A stretch of DNA of 64,000 bases from the NCBI RefSeq assembly GCF_000230735.2, contig NC_019962.1, forward strand, positions 1,984,001 through 2,048,000, written 5' to 3'. This stretch comes from Natrinema pellirubrum DSM 15624 (GTDB lineage: Archaea > Halobacteriota > Halobacteria > Halobacteriales > Natrialbaceae). The translations under genes were made by a program, and so were the position numbers. The notes beneath the pieces are model-generated. The model was given only the letters and a program-made list of their open reading frames with translations. It was not told the DNA's origin and searched no databases. This document shows, one piece after another, positions 17,552 to 25,799 of the stretch (position 1 is the first letter of the stretch; every line of letters starts with the position of its first letter).

Positions 17552-18355
17552 TCAGTAGTTGTCGATAATCGCCGAGACGCAGCCGGAACTCTCCTTGTAG
17601 GAGGTGTGGTCGGGGACGGCGTCGCTCACGTCGACATCGGCGTAGTTGCTCGCCGTCTCCCCGTCGGAGAACCAGCCGCCGCAGTCGGCCGGCCCGCTCC
17701 CGAGTCGGGCGATGCTGTCGTTAGTCGAGTAGTAGTTGTGGACCGCGCCGGCCGAGGACTCGATGGCATCGTAGAAGTCCCCGCTCTCACAGGGGGCGTC
17801 GTCCACCTCGTAGGAGCCGATGCTGTCCGCCGTCTCGACCGTGAACGCGCCGCCGATGGCCGCGAGCGTCTCCATCTGGACGATCCCGCCCATCGAGTGG
17901 CCGAGGATGCGGATCGTCGTGTTCGGATTCGCGTTCGTGTAGTCGCCGAGCCAAGCGGCGAAGGCGTCGCCGGTGTCTCGAGCGCTCGCTTCGGCCGACC
18001 AGGGGAGGCCGCTGTCGTCCCACGTGACCGCAGTTACGGTCTCGGTATAGCCGAGATCTCTGGCGGTCTGTTGGAAGGTCGCGGCCTCGCTGACGCTGGC
18101 CGACGATCCCGTATAGCCGTGGACGTTGAACACCACCTCGTCCTCGTTCTGGGGTGCATCGTCGATGCTGGGCGTCCCATACCGGAAGTCGACCTCCATG
18201 ATCTCGTCGGTGTCGGCCGCGACCGACCCCGACGCGACGCTCAACCCGGTCCCGGCGACGACCGTTGCCGCCGTCGTCCGCAGCATTCGCCGCCGCGAGA
18301 GCGTCGTCGTCTCGCTGTTCCCCGCAGTCGAATCCGTGTGTTTCTCGTGAGTCAT
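17552..18355 (-). CDS. Tat-exported alpha/beta hydrolase (lipase-like)
   Basis: A secreted 267-residue hydrolase. The N-terminus has a Tat motif SRRRMLRTTAATVVAG and a hydrophobic stretch ending near SVAADTDE. After it comes VVFNVHGYTGS (oxyanion-hole region), the nucleophile elbow GHSMGG, a likely acid residue in NDSIARLGSG and His in VPDHTSY. C-terminal cysteines (CESGDFY, CGGWFSDG, SGCVSAI) may form disulfides outside the cell. It probably hydrolyses an ester or lipid; substrate unknown. Confidence 0.85.
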   Translation of the reverse strand: MTHEKHTDSTAGNSETTTLSRRRMLRTTAATVVAGTGLSVASGSVAADTDEIMEVDFRYGTPSIDDAPQNEDEVVFNVHGYTGSSASVSEAATFQQTARDLGYTETVTAVTWDDSGLPWSAEASARDTGDAFAAWLGDYTNANPNTTIRILGHSMGGIVQMETLAAIGGAFTVETADSIGSYEVDDAPCESGDFYDAIESSAGAVHNYYSTNDSIARLGSGPADCGGWFSDGETASNYADVDVSDAVPDHTSYKESSGCVSAIIDNY

Positions 18356-18617
18356 CAGTTATCGTTCGCGTTGTGGTAGCGAACGACAATCCCATTCTCG
18401 TGTCCGTCGTTACCGCTTTATCTTCGGAACTGAGCGTGTTTATGTGAGGGCGGACGACCGGCACCGGTCGTTTCGTCTCGATCCACTGCTGGTCGGTTTC
18501 GCGACCCGCTGAATCTCCGGGCTGGAGTGACGAGGGATACCACTGGCCCGGTTTTATCGCGATGTCGGAAGGCCGTAGACAGCCACATCCGTGGTTACCG
18601 CTCCTCGCAAAATGTAG
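18356..18617. other. Intergenic region between hydrolase and SecE-Spt5 operon
   Basis: About 260 bases with no supported gene. The part near 18356-18420 upstream of the hydrolase has short AT-rich stretches that could hold its promoter. Longer frames here are in the wrong composition and are treated as shadows. Confidence 0.5.
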
Positions 18618-18655
18618 TAGAAAACGCCCTCGGCGCGAGCGGAGCGAGCGCCGAG
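18618..18655 (-). terminator. Probable terminator after spt5
   Basis: On the minus strand a hairpin with arms CTCGGCGC and GCGCCGAG (18629-18655) is followed by a TTTT run at 18621-18624. It lies 12 bases downstream of the spt5 stop, so it is a plausible transcription end for the secE-spt5 operon. The arms contain the common haloarchaeal GCGAGC composition, so chance is possible. Confidence 0.45.
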
Positions 18656-18667
18656 CGAACCAACTCG

Positions 18668-19105
18668 CTATCGCTCGTCGGAATCCAGCACGCGAATCTG
18701 GTCGCCCCGAACCGTCACCGGAATCGGAACCGTCGCCTCGTACAGTTCGACGGTCACCTGATCCTTGCCCTCGTCGATGCGCTGGACCTGTGCCTTCTCG
18801 CCTTTGAACGGCCCGGCGATGAGTTCGACGATGTCGCCCTCGGCGATCCCCTCGACGTCCGGCTTCGGCGAGAGGAAGTGTTCGACTTCGGAAATGTCTG
18901 ACTCGCCGGGGACGATGCTGCGGGCGTGGGGAATGTCCTCGAGGACACGGTTGAGGACGGCGTTGCCCTCGGCTTCGACCATCACGTAGGAGGTCAGCGA
19001 GTCGGGGGCCAGCGCCGCGTGGATCTCCGGCTCCTCGCGGTTGATGATCATGTCGGCGACGGTTCGTTCCTGACTCGCCGTCGTTTTGACAGCGTAGATC
19101 CCCAT
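18668..19105 (-). CDS. spt5: Transcription elongation factor Spt5 (NusG family)
   Basis: A 145-residue archaeal Spt5: an N-terminal NGN domain ([20 protein letters not shown]... [13 protein letters not shown]) and a C-terminal KOW domain ([25 protein letters not shown]). It holds the RNA polymerase clamp closed for processive elongation, with Spt4 as partner. ATG 19105 overlaps the stop codon of the upstream secE gene by one base (TAATG). This secE-spt5 arrangement is widely conserved. Confidence 0.97.
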   Translation of the reverse strand: MGIYAVKTTASQERTVADMIINREEPEIHAALAPDSLTSYVMVEAEGNAVLNRVLEDIPHARSIVPGESDISEVEHFLSPKPDVEGIAEGDIVELIAGPFKGEKAQVQRIDEGKDQVTVELYEATVPIPVTVRGDQIRVLDSDER

Positions 19106-19284
19106 TAGATGCCACCACCGCCCGAGATGAACAGCATAATCGCGCCGATGATGAAGCCGACGAGGCCAACCAGGAAGATCCCCGCACCGGCGATCTTCGA
19201 CACTTGGAGGAACTCCTCGGTCGTGGGTGTCGTCGCCATTTTCAACACCCGAACGTACGAGGTGAGGTCGTAGGGAACGTCCAT
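19105..19284 (-). CDS. secE: Protein translocase SecE/Sec61-gamma subunit
   Basis: A 59-residue protein missed by size filters, starting at ATG 19284 and ending at TAA 19105-19107. It starts [20 protein letters not shown], contains [14 protein letters not shown] and a single long hydrophobic helix ([18 protein letters not shown]) before a SGGGI end. This is the archaeal SecE layout: an amphipathic helix and one membrane helix that clamp SecY. It directly precedes spt5 with a one-base overlap, so both are one operon. Confidence 0.95.
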   Translation of the reverse strand: MDVPYDLTSYVRVLKMATTPTTEEFLQVSKIAGAGIFLVGLVGFIIGAIMLFISGGGGI

Positions 19285-19440
19285 ATCTGTCTATTCACAG
19301 CGCGGGGTCTTTTATCTGTCTTTCGTGTCAGCCGAAGGGTTGCCACGATCGCCCCCGCTCAGCGGGCCGACTCGAAGCAGCTATCGACGTTGCACTCGAC
19401 GGCCCCGCGTCCAAACCGCTCGTCCCCCAAGCGCCGCCGC

Positions 19441-19635
19441 ATGGCCGAAGACGATACCGACAGAACCGACGAGTACGAGGCCGAACGGGAAGCCGAAATC
19501 GAAGACGAACTCGAGCGGATCGACCGTGATCCCGACGAGGTCGACGACGGCGACGGTGCCCTCGGGACGCAGAACGCGCCTCGCGAGGACGCGGAGACCC
19601 TCGAGGAAGCGGAGGGAGACGCCGAGGCGGAGTGA
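19441..19635 (+). CDS. Small highly acidic hypothetical protein
   Basis: A 64-residue, extremely acidic protein: MAEDDTDRTDEYEAE... DPDEVDDGDGALGTQNAPRED... EAEGDAEAE. It starts at ATG 19441 and ends at TGA. There is no recognisable domain and it would be disordered. Acidic micro-proteins are common in haloarchaea, but gene status is supported only by the clean ATG frame and amino-acid bias. Confidence 0.4.
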   Translation: MAEDDTDRTDEYEAEREAEIEDELERIDRDPDEVDDGDGALGTQNAPREDAETLEEAEGDAEAE

Positions 19636-19726
19636 CGCCGGACGACTCGCCGACCGTGACGCGAGCGGTTCGGAACTGGCAGTCACCACGACTCGAACCG
19701 GGGGTTACGATGGCAACCGATAGCAG

Positions 19727-20905
19727 TCAGGGCCGGGGGCCCGGCGGTCGCTCGCCCGGACCCGGACCGCCCGGAATCGGGGGCCGCTGCCGTTCCGGCT
19801 CCGGCCGGAAGCCAAGCGTCAGTTCGACAGTTTCCCGCTCGCCGTCGCGGACGATCTCGACGTCGACCGTCTCGTCCGGCGACGCCTCGAGCGCGAGATA
19901 CGAGGAGAGTTGGTCCTGCGTGGGGATCGACGTCCCCTCGATGGCGACGATCACGTCGCCGGTCCCGGGCCGTCCCGTCGCTGCCGGCTCGAGGACGCCG
20001 TCAGCGGGGGAGTCCGGGACGACCTCGGCGACCAATACGCCGATCGCGTCCTCGAGACCGATCTCCTCGGCGATGCTCGGCCCGACCGGCTGGACCCCGA
20101 CCCCCATGTACGGATGCTCGTAGCTGCCGTCCTCGATTAGTGCGGGGACGACTCGGATCGCCAGTTGCGCGGAGATCGCGAAGCCGATGGTCTGTCCGGC
20201 CCCGGCGAAGACGATGCCCAGTACCTCGTTGTCGAGGCTCACGAGCGGCCCGCCGCTGTTACCGGGGTTGATCGGCGCGTCGGTCTGGATCGCGGCCGGA
20301 ATCGAGAACCCGGTCGGACTGGGGAGCGCCCGATCGAGTCCGCTGACGATCCCCTGCGAGACGGAGGCATCGAGCCCCAACGGATTGCCGATCGCGAGTA
20401 CCTCCTGGCCGATCACCGGCTCCGCATCGGCCAGCGAGAGGCCGTCGGCAACGTCGGGGACCGTCTCGACCTCGAGGACGGCGAGATCGCTGTAGATGTC
20501 GGTGCCGACGACGGCGGCCGTCCGCCACTCGCCGTTGTTGAACTGGAGTTCGATCTCACCCTCACCGGCAGCCTCGACGACGTGGTTGTTCGTCAGGACG
20601 TATCCGTTCTCGAGGACGAATCCGGTACCGATCCCGCCTCGACCACCACCGTCTGGCGCGCCCATCCCGGCGACGGACACCAGTACGACGGAGTCGATCG
20701 CCGCCTCGTACACCGCCGCGTACTCGCTGTCGACGTTGGGACCGTTCCCCGACGCGCTCGAGTCGCCGTCGTCCTGTGCAGCGCCGGTTCCCGCCCCGCC
20801 GAGGCCCAGCGCCGCGATGGTGCTGATCGTTCCAGCCGTCCGCAAGAACCGTCGTCGCGTCCGTTCGTTCGATGGCACGCGGGTAGCCACCCCGACGATC
20901 GACAT
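19727..20905 (-). CDS. HtrA/DegP-like serine protease with PDZ domain, Tat-exported
   Basis: A 392-residue secreted chymotrypsin-fold protease for extracytoplasmic protein quality control. The N-terminus has a Tat motif RTRRRFLRTAG and a hydrophobic segment to about residue 43. The triad is His108 (NNHVV), Asp140 (YSDLAVLEV) and Ser217 (PGNSGGP). A PDZ domain follows from about 260 (YMGVGVQPVGPSIAEE... GDVIVAIEGTSI). The tail is proline- and glycine-rich. Besides ATG 20905, a GTG at 20878 is reasonable: a TTTTAT box lies about 27 bases upstream, giving a leaderless start. Confidence 0.93.
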   Translation of the reverse strand: MSIVGVATRVPSNERTRRRFLRTAGTISTIAALGLGGAGTGAAQDDGDSSASGNGPNVDSEYAAVYEAAIDSVVLVSVAGMGAPDGGGRGGIGTGFVLENGYVLTNNHVVEAAGEGEIELQFNNGEWRTAAVVGTDIYSDLAVLEVETVPDVADGLSLADAEPVIGQEVLAIGNPLGLDASVSQGIVSGLDRALPSPTGFSIPAAIQTDAPINPGNSGGPLVSLDNEVLGIVFAGAGQTIGFAISAQLAIRVVPALIEDGSYEHPYMGVGVQPVGPSIAEEIGLEDAIGVLVAEVVPDSPADGVLEPAATGRPGTGDVIVAIEGTSIPTQDQLSSYLALEASPDETVDVEIVRDGERETVELTLGFRPEPERQRPPIPGGPGPGERPPGPRP

Positions 20906-20951
20906 AAAACGGGAGCCGGCAGGGGCAGCCGATCGGCTCCGAACAGCAGGG

Positions 20952-22190
20952 TCAGGCCTCGTCGAAGAGAACCTCTCCCTCGACCGCGTGTTCCGCGACG
21001 GCGTCCATATCGAGCGTGACGCCCAGGCCGGGCTCCTCGGGAATTTCGATGGAGCCGTCCTCGATGACCGTCTCCTCGACCAAGTCCTCCCACCAGCCGA
21101 GTTCGTAGGAGTGGTACTCGACGGCCAGGGCGTTCGAGATGGCCGCGCCGACGTGGGCGCTGGCGACCGTCGCGACCGGCGAGGCGACGTTGTGCATCGC
21201 GACCGGCACGTAGTACATGTCCGCCAGATCGGCGATCTTGCGGGTTTCGCGCATCCCGCCGACCTTCGGCATGTCGGGCGCGATGATGTCTACCGCCTGC
21301 TCCTCGAGCAGGCGGCGCTGGCCGTGTTTCCGGTAGACGTTCTCGCCGACGGTGATCGGCGTCGTCGTCGACTGCGTGATTTCGCGTTGCACGTCGTGGT
21401 TCTCCGGCGGCACGGGGTCCTCGAGCCACCAGACGTCGTACTCCTCCAAGCGCTTCGCGAGCCGCTTGGCGCTGCCGCCGGAGAAGCTCCAGTGGCAGTC
21501 GAAGGCCACGTCGGCCCGGGAACCGACGCGCTCGGTGACCGCCTCGACGATCGAGGCTTTGTGTTCGATTTCGGGGGCCCGGAGGTGGCGGTTCGCGCGG
21601 TCTTTCTCGTGGCCGCTGGGCACGTCGAGGTCGAACTTCAGGGCGTCGTAGCCCAATTCCTCGACGACGCGCTCGGCCTCGTCCGCACAGGCGATCGGAT
21701 CCGCCTCCTCTTCTGTATGGCAGTCACAGTAAACCCGAACCTCGTCGCGGTACTTGCCGCCCAGCAGCTGGTAGGCCGGCACCTCGAGGATCTTGCCGGC
21801 CAGATCGTGCAGGGCAACCTCGATGCCCGAAATCGCGGTGACCGTGACGCCGCCGATCGAGCCCTCGCCGGACATCTTCTGGACGAGGTGTTCGGTCAGC
21901 CGATCGATATCGAGTGGGTTCTCCCCCTGCAGGAAGGGTTTCATCCGCTCGATCAGTTCCGGCGCGCCGGCCCCCCAGTAGGCCTCGCCGGTGCCGACGA
22001 TCCCCGCGTCCGTGTAGATCCGCACGAGGGTCCACGGGAAGTTGCCGTCGACCATCGTCGTCTGGACGTCAGTGATCTCGACGTCGCGCCCGCCGCCGCG
22101 CTCGCTCGTGACTCCCATCGTCTCCGCCGAGAGGTCCCGCATCGTGTACTCGGCGTTCGGGTCGTGTAGCCTCGAGTAATCGACTCCCAT
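20952..22190 (-). CDS. gnaD: Gluconate dehydratase-type enolase-superfamily enzyme
   Basis: Dehydrates gluconate to 2-keto-3-deoxygluconate in the semi-phosphorylative Entner-Doudoroff route of haloarchaea. The 412-residue protein has the enolase-superfamily order: NFPWTLVRIYTDAGIVGTGE, KFDLD, FDCHWSF (Asp ligand), WLEDPVPPEN (Glu), TVGENVYRKHG (Glu), APDMPKVGGMRETR and AMHNVASPV (His). The N-terminal MGVDYSRLHDPNAEYTMRD and DVEITDVQTTMVDG stretches are as I recall for haloarchaeal GnaD; xylonate dehydratase is close and cannot be fully excluded. Start ATG 22190. Confidence 0.8.
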   Translation of the reverse strand: MGVDYSRLHDPNAEYTMRDLSAETMGVTSERGGGRDVEITDVQTTMVDGNFPWTLVRIYTDAGIVGTGEAYWGAGAPELIERMKPFLQGENPLDIDRLTEHLVQKMSGEGSIGGVTVTAISGIEVALHDLAGKILEVPAYQLLGGKYRDEVRVYCDCHTEEEADPIACADEAERVVEELGYDALKFDLDVPSGHEKDRANRHLRAPEIEHKASIVEAVTERVGSRADVAFDCHWSFSGGSAKRLAKRLEEYDVWWLEDPVPPENHDVQREITQSTTTPITVGENVYRKHGQRRLLEEQAVDIIAPDMPKVGGMRETRKIADLADMYYVPVAMHNVASPVATVASAHVGAAISNALAVEYHSYELGWWEDLVEETVIEDGSIEIPEEPGLGVTLDMDAVAEHAVEGEVLFDEA

Positions 22191-22614
22191 AGTCGGACGT
22201 TCACTCGCACGATAGTAATAACTGTCACCTGCGGTGGGCGGGGTTACGCAGTCGTGCCGGACGGGACGGAGTATCCTGGCCGGTTCACGTACTGGACTCG
22301 TCCGAAACGGCGTCCGTGGCCGCTACCACCCCGTCAGCCTCGAGAGCCAGTGTCTCTCATCCTGGGTGGTAAAGAGCGACCAGGCGACCGGTTACGCGAC
22401 CGTCGAACTCACCTATGATGAGGATGCGACAAAATCGGAAGAGGAGTTCAGACTGCTTGATTGATCACGATGTCGGACCCGCCAAGGCCGCCGATGTGTT
22501 CGAGATAGTCGTCTCGACGTGAGTAAACATCAATCTAACATATATTCTCCCGTGGTTATAAGACCACAGGTGAATATTTTAAACTGCTATTGAAAATAAC
22601 TGTGAATTAGAGCT
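22191..22614. other. Intergenic region with likely gene debris
   Basis: No intact gene is supported. A plus-strand frame ending at TGA 22462-22464 reads ELTYDEDATKSEEEFRLLD at its end and looks like a C-terminal coding remnant. On the minus strand, about 22538-22459, a frame reads RRDDYLEHIGGLGGSDIVI and ends at TGA. The two overlap, so at most one was real. AT content rises sharply after about 22510, marking the edge of the AT-rich island. Confidence 0.4.
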
Positions 22615-22890
22615 TCAGGCGCGAGAAATCGGAAGGTAGCCGAGGCCGCCCGCAGCTAATATCACTCCAAATAGAATATAAGCAAAGACACCTACAAATT
22701 CGATAGTATCAGATGCATTAAAGAGTTCTAAGATGCCTCCACCCACAAAAATCAGAGATATACCGAGAATACAAGCGGTTAGTAGTATATCAACCATTGC
22801 ATCTTTGACGGCTGTATGAATGATCCTATAGAGGTCCTGTTCATCAAATTCGGGTGGTGTACCCTCATCTCTTCCTGTGCTGGAATCCAT
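22615..22890 (-). CDS. Small membrane protein in AT-rich island, unknown function
   Basis: A 91-residue protein. An acidic N-terminus (MDSSTGRDEGTPPEFDEQD) and helix YRIIHTAVKDAMVD precede two hydrophobic segments, near residues 34-56 and 65-84. Codon use is far more AT-rich than the surrounding chromosome. It follows the Tat-secreted gene at 23012 on the same strand after about 120 bases, so it may be co-transcribed as a membrane partner, for example an immunity or anchor protein; that role is inference only. Confidence 0.6.
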   Translation of the reverse strand: MDSSTGRDEGTPPEFDEQDLYRIIHTAVKDAMVDILLTACILGISLIFVGGGILELFNASDTIEFVGVFAYILFGVILAAGGLGYLPISRA

Positions 22891-23011
22891 TGGCCCACAT
22901 ATTATTCAGTTATACTGTCTTAAAAAAGTGCAAGATGAATACTAATAAGTATTTGGAATATGAAATATATCTTATATTTGCATGCTAAAGGTTTAGTTAA
23001 ATCCGCTAATC

Positions 23012-23806
23012 TTACCCCTTTATAAGGTTTTTCCGAAGTCTTTTGCCAGTCCCATTCCAGTCACCAGACAATCTGGTGTACAATCGGTCAGTAACTAAAC
23101 AACTCAATCCAGTCTTCGTTATCGCACATCTATCAAATTTTCCGGTTGCATCCGAAACGAAGAAATTCCCATCAGCTCGTTTTGTAATCTTCTTATCTTC
23201 GTTCCCCTCATAATTCCATTTGGCCGGAGGAACAATCCTACCCTTACCCGAAGCACTAGCGTTCATCGCTTTTACAGTCTTTCCAGGATTATATTCCCAT
23301 TCAATCGAATGGGTGAACGTGAAAGCATGTACTGAGTAATCGATTACTGGAACCTTGATTTTGGCTTTTGCTGAATCCTTATATGATGCGGGCTTTCCTA
23401 CAGCGGAAGATTGTACCGAAGTAGCAGATACAGTTGATTCCTCGACAGTCTGAGCAGAGGATGTATGTTCAACAACCATCTCTCCTTCTGATAGTAGTTC
23501 ATTTACCGCCTCTATTTGCTCCGAGGAGAGGTCGTTAGCTACTTCTTTATTCAAATCGTTTAGAATAGATTTTTCAATTGCTTTATTCTGAACAATGTTC
23601 TCTACTTCCTGTACATTCTGATCCGATTGTTTGACAAATCTGGCAACCTCTTTATTCTCTGTTGGATCGAAGGTGGTGTCTGGTAGATATTGGTTACAGT
23701 CTCTATGGTTTGCCGCCGCCGTTCCCGTAGCACTAATCGCAAGACCGCTTACAGGAATTGCTTTGAGAATTGACCTTCTAGTTCTACGCTGCTGGTCAGT
23801 AACCAT
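23012..23806 (-). CDS. Tat-exported protein of unknown function in AT-rich island
   Basis: A 264-residue exported protein with unusual AT-rich codon use. It starts at ATG 23806 (MVTDQQRRTRRSILKAIPVS), has a Tat signal and an AxA-like end near GTAAANHRD. The middle part is helical and Asn/Gln/Glu-rich (FVKQSDQNVQEVENIV); the C-terminal third has Trp/Tyr-rich strands (THSIEWEYNPGKTV, PPAKWNYEGNEDKKI) and two cysteines (RCAITKTGLSC), then a basic tail (GKRLRKNLIKG). A long TTG frame to 23821 exists, but ATG fits the signal better. I recognise no family; a secreted toxin-like protein is one possibility. Confidence 0.65.
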   Translation of the reverse strand: MVTDQQRRTRRSILKAIPVSGLAISATGTAAANHRDCNQYLPDTTFDPTENKEVARFVKQSDQNVQEVENIVQNKAIEKSILNDLNKEVANDLSSEQIEAVNELLSEGEMVVEHTSSAQTVEESTVSATSVQSSAVGKPASYKDSAKAKIKVPVIDYSVHAFTFTHSIEWEYNPGKTVKAMNASASGKGRIVPPAKWNYEGNEDKKITKRADGNFFVSDATGKFDRCAITKTGLSCLVTDRLYTRLSGDWNGTGKRLRKNLIKG

Positions 23807-23849
23807 GCCCACACTTTTCAACGCCCTACATATTAAATTATCTTAGTAT

Positions 23850-23880
23850 ATTAGTTACATAGTTAATATTATATATTTGC
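23850..23880 (-). promoter_or_regulatory. AT-rich promoter region for the island gene
   Basis: The block around 23850-23880 reads on the plus strand as TTAGTTACATAG and TAATATTATATATTTGC, the most AT-rich stretch upstream of the secreted gene. A TATA box here would lie about 45-60 bases before ATG 23806, leaving a short leader. The exact element cannot be fixed by eye. Confidence 0.35.
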
Positions 23881-23979
23881 TAACTGTTCCGCAAAGATCC
23901 GCGTTCAGTTGTACTTGGTCTGCAGTCTAGAAATAGTATCGCTGGTTTAGTCGTCGAAATACTGCCGGCGCGTCGATCC

Positions 23980-24111
23980 TCACGGTCTGGAGCCATCGCT
24001 CAAGTCCTTGGGGAAGTTTGCGCTGTCCGGGACCGTCCGTTCGACGATCGAATCGGGGAAGCCTTCAGTATCGGCGACGCCGCCGATGGTAATTCGAACG
24101 TGTCTTTCGTG
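23980..24111 (-). pseudogene. Coding remnant, unknown origin
   Basis: A 43-codon minus-strand frame with normal haloarchaeal composition, HVRITIGGVADTEGFPDS and VERTVPDSANFPKDL, ending at TGA 23980-23982. It begins directly after an in-frame TAG and has no start codon. It looks like a leftover piece of a gene next to the AT-rich island. No family is recognised. Confidence 0.35.
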
Positions 24112-24247
24112 CTATAAAACATCGAACCTTCCCCTTCTCAAACTTGCATGAAACCAGCTTATCTGAACACTACCCACAGTGTCTCGGAGAATCCTAATAA
24201 TTCGTTCATGATCGCGAAAATACGACAGGCACCGTCAGTATCGGCTA

Positions 24248-25111
24248 CTACTCGAGGTCGTCGGGTACGTCCTCGAGGGCGGCGTCGGTCGCTTCCATCG
24301 CGGCGAAGGCGGCCCGCTTCTCGGCCGTCCGCCGTTCGATCGCCGCCGGTCCGACGGCGAGTTCGATCCGGGTCGTTCCGTCGTCGAGCCTCGAGGTTCC
24401 GAGCAGGGTGACGGGACCGATCTCGCGGGTGTTACGGACGTGAGTCCCGCCGCAGGCGCGGGCGTCCCACGGCTCCGGCGAGCCGGTCGTCGCGGTGAAC
24501 CGGCCCTTTCGCTGGCGGTCCTTCTCGTCCTCGATCGAGACGGTTCGGACGCGCCCCTTCGCCACGGCGGCGTCGTCGGCGTGGTCGTCGAAGACGACGG
24601 CGTCACGCTCACGGGCGTTGGAAACCGGCTCGTCGTCCCACGACACCGGTCGGGACTCCCAGACCACGCGGTTGACCGCCTCGTCGAGTTCCAGCAACCG
24701 CTCGTCGTCGATCATCGCCGCCGTCTCGAGGTCGACCCGGACCGTCTCGGGGCCGATCTCGAGGCCCGCGTACGAGGCGTCCTCGAGGAGACGGTCGGCG
24801 ACCCCGAGCAGGACGTGAGTGGCGGTGTGAGCCCGCATGCAGTACATCCGGAAGGACCAGTCGACCGAACAGAGAACGCGGTGGCCGACCGAAAACGAGG
24901 GGGCGTCGGCCAGCACGTGGATCTGCTCGCCGTCGACCAGTTCGACGTCGGTGACTGTGATATCGCTGACCGTCCCTCTGTCGGCCGGTTGGCCAGCACT
25001 CGCCCCGAAGAAGTGGCTCCGCTCGAGCCAGACCCGTCGCCCGTCGATCGACGTCACCTCGGTCTCGAACCGCGTCGCGTACGGCTCCGCTGCCGCCCGT
25101 TGCCCGGTCAT
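24248..25111 (-). CDS. Alanyl-tRNA editing protein AlaX-like
   Basis: Trans-editing protein that deacylates mischarged tRNA-Ala. The 287-residue protein has the second-domain fold of AlaRS: SHFFGASAGQPADRG near the N-terminus, zinc-ligand HTATH (HxxxH), and ACGGTHVRN with the Cys and His ligands near the C-terminal half. ATG 25111 is preferred: a CTTTTAG box about 25-30 bases upstream (near 25140) would give an almost leaderless start; GTG 25135 would add eight residues. It is divergent from nothing and lies upstream of the AT-rich island. Confidence 0.88.
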   Translation of the reverse strand: MTGQRAAAEPYATRFETEVTSIDGRRVWLERSHFFGASAGQPADRGTVSDITVTDVELVDGEQIHVLADAPSFSVGHRVLCSVDWSFRMYCMRAHTATHVLLGVADRLLEDASYAGLEIGPETVRVDLETAAMIDDERLLELDEAVNRVVWESRPVSWDDEPVSNARERDAVVFDDHADDAAVAKGRVRTVSIEDEKDRQRKGRFTATTGSPEPWDARACGGTHVRNTREIGPVTLLGTSRLDDGTTRIELAVGPAAIERRTAEKRAAFAAMEATDAALEDVPDDLE

Positions 25112-25188
25112 CGGTTCCAGTCGGTTCTCGGTCACTAAAAGTCTGCCCGCCGAGACCGTCGCCCGACCCGAGAAAAACTACCGGTCGC

Positions 25189-25710
25189 TCACTCCGCGAG
25201 CGTCACGTCCAGTCGCTCCTCGAGGGCATCGATCAGGCCGCCGCCGACGCCGGCCTGGGTCGCTCGACCCTGTTCGACCGCGAGGATGTCTTTCTCGGGT
25301 GCGCCGAGTTCCTCGGCGAGTTCCTCGCGCTGGAGGCCGGCCTCCCGTCGAGCCTCGACGAGGGCCTCGCCGTAGTCCGAGACGAGGTAGGGCAGGGGGT
25401 CGTCGTCGTAGTTGGTGCCCTCGCTCTCCCAGTGTTCGGAGTCGCCGTCCCAGACCGGGTTGGCCTTCGCGACGTTCTGGGCCGCCTTCCGCTTGCGGTT
25501 CGGTTCGTCGGTCGAGCCCGCGTCCTGCTCGCTTCGCTTTCGGTCTCCCCCGCCGTGGGCCGTCGAATCGTCGTGTGGCGCGCAGTCCGGACAGACCTCG
25601 AGTTCCGCGCCGGCGACCGACGCGAGCGTCAGCGAGTCGCTCTCGGTACCACAGAGTTCGCAGTTCGTCCCGCCGCCACCGCCGGACGAACCGGTCGAGT
25701 ATTTGGCCAT
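25189..25710 (-). CDS. Multiprotein bridging factor aMBF1
   Basis: A 173-residue archaeal MBF1. It has an N-terminal zinc ribbon, NCELCGTESDSL...VCPDCAPH, a flexible charged linker, then a helix-turn-helix of Cro type near the C-terminus: YGEALVEARREAGLQREE, LAEELGAPEKDILAVEQG, IDALEERLDVTLAE. MBF1 proteins link regulators to the basal machinery or bind ribosomes. The start is ATG 25710 (MAKYSTGSSGGGGG), as in haloarchaeal homologues; the longer frame to 26454 is a shadow of the adjoining gene. Confidence 0.9.
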   Translation of the reverse strand: MAKYSTGSSGGGGGTNCELCGTESDSLTLASVAGAELEVCPDCAPHDDSTAHGGGDRKRSEQDAGSTDEPNRKRKAAQNVAKANPVWDGDSEHWESEGTNYDDDPLPYLVSDYGEALVEARREAGLQREELAEELGAPEKDILAVEQGRATQAGVGGGLIDALEERLDVTLAE

Positions 25711-25799
25711 GCGGACGTTTGGCATCTGCCGCATTTCAACGGTTCGGTAGCGTACACGCCGTCGCGACGGACACGGGCCGCGGGGCTCCCCTCGATCGA

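Noticed and set aside
17787-19187. 466-residue minus-strand frame across the hydrolase and spt5
   Set aside because: It crosses two intact genes in another frame and is rich in Arg, Gly and Asp with no domain.
20496-22169. 557-residue plus-strand frame over gnaD
   Set aside because: Antisense shadow; the minus strand carries all enolase-superfamily motifs.
23807-23821. TTG start that lengthens the island's secreted protein
   Set aside because: The ATG five codons later puts the twin-arginine motif at the usual distance from the N-terminus.
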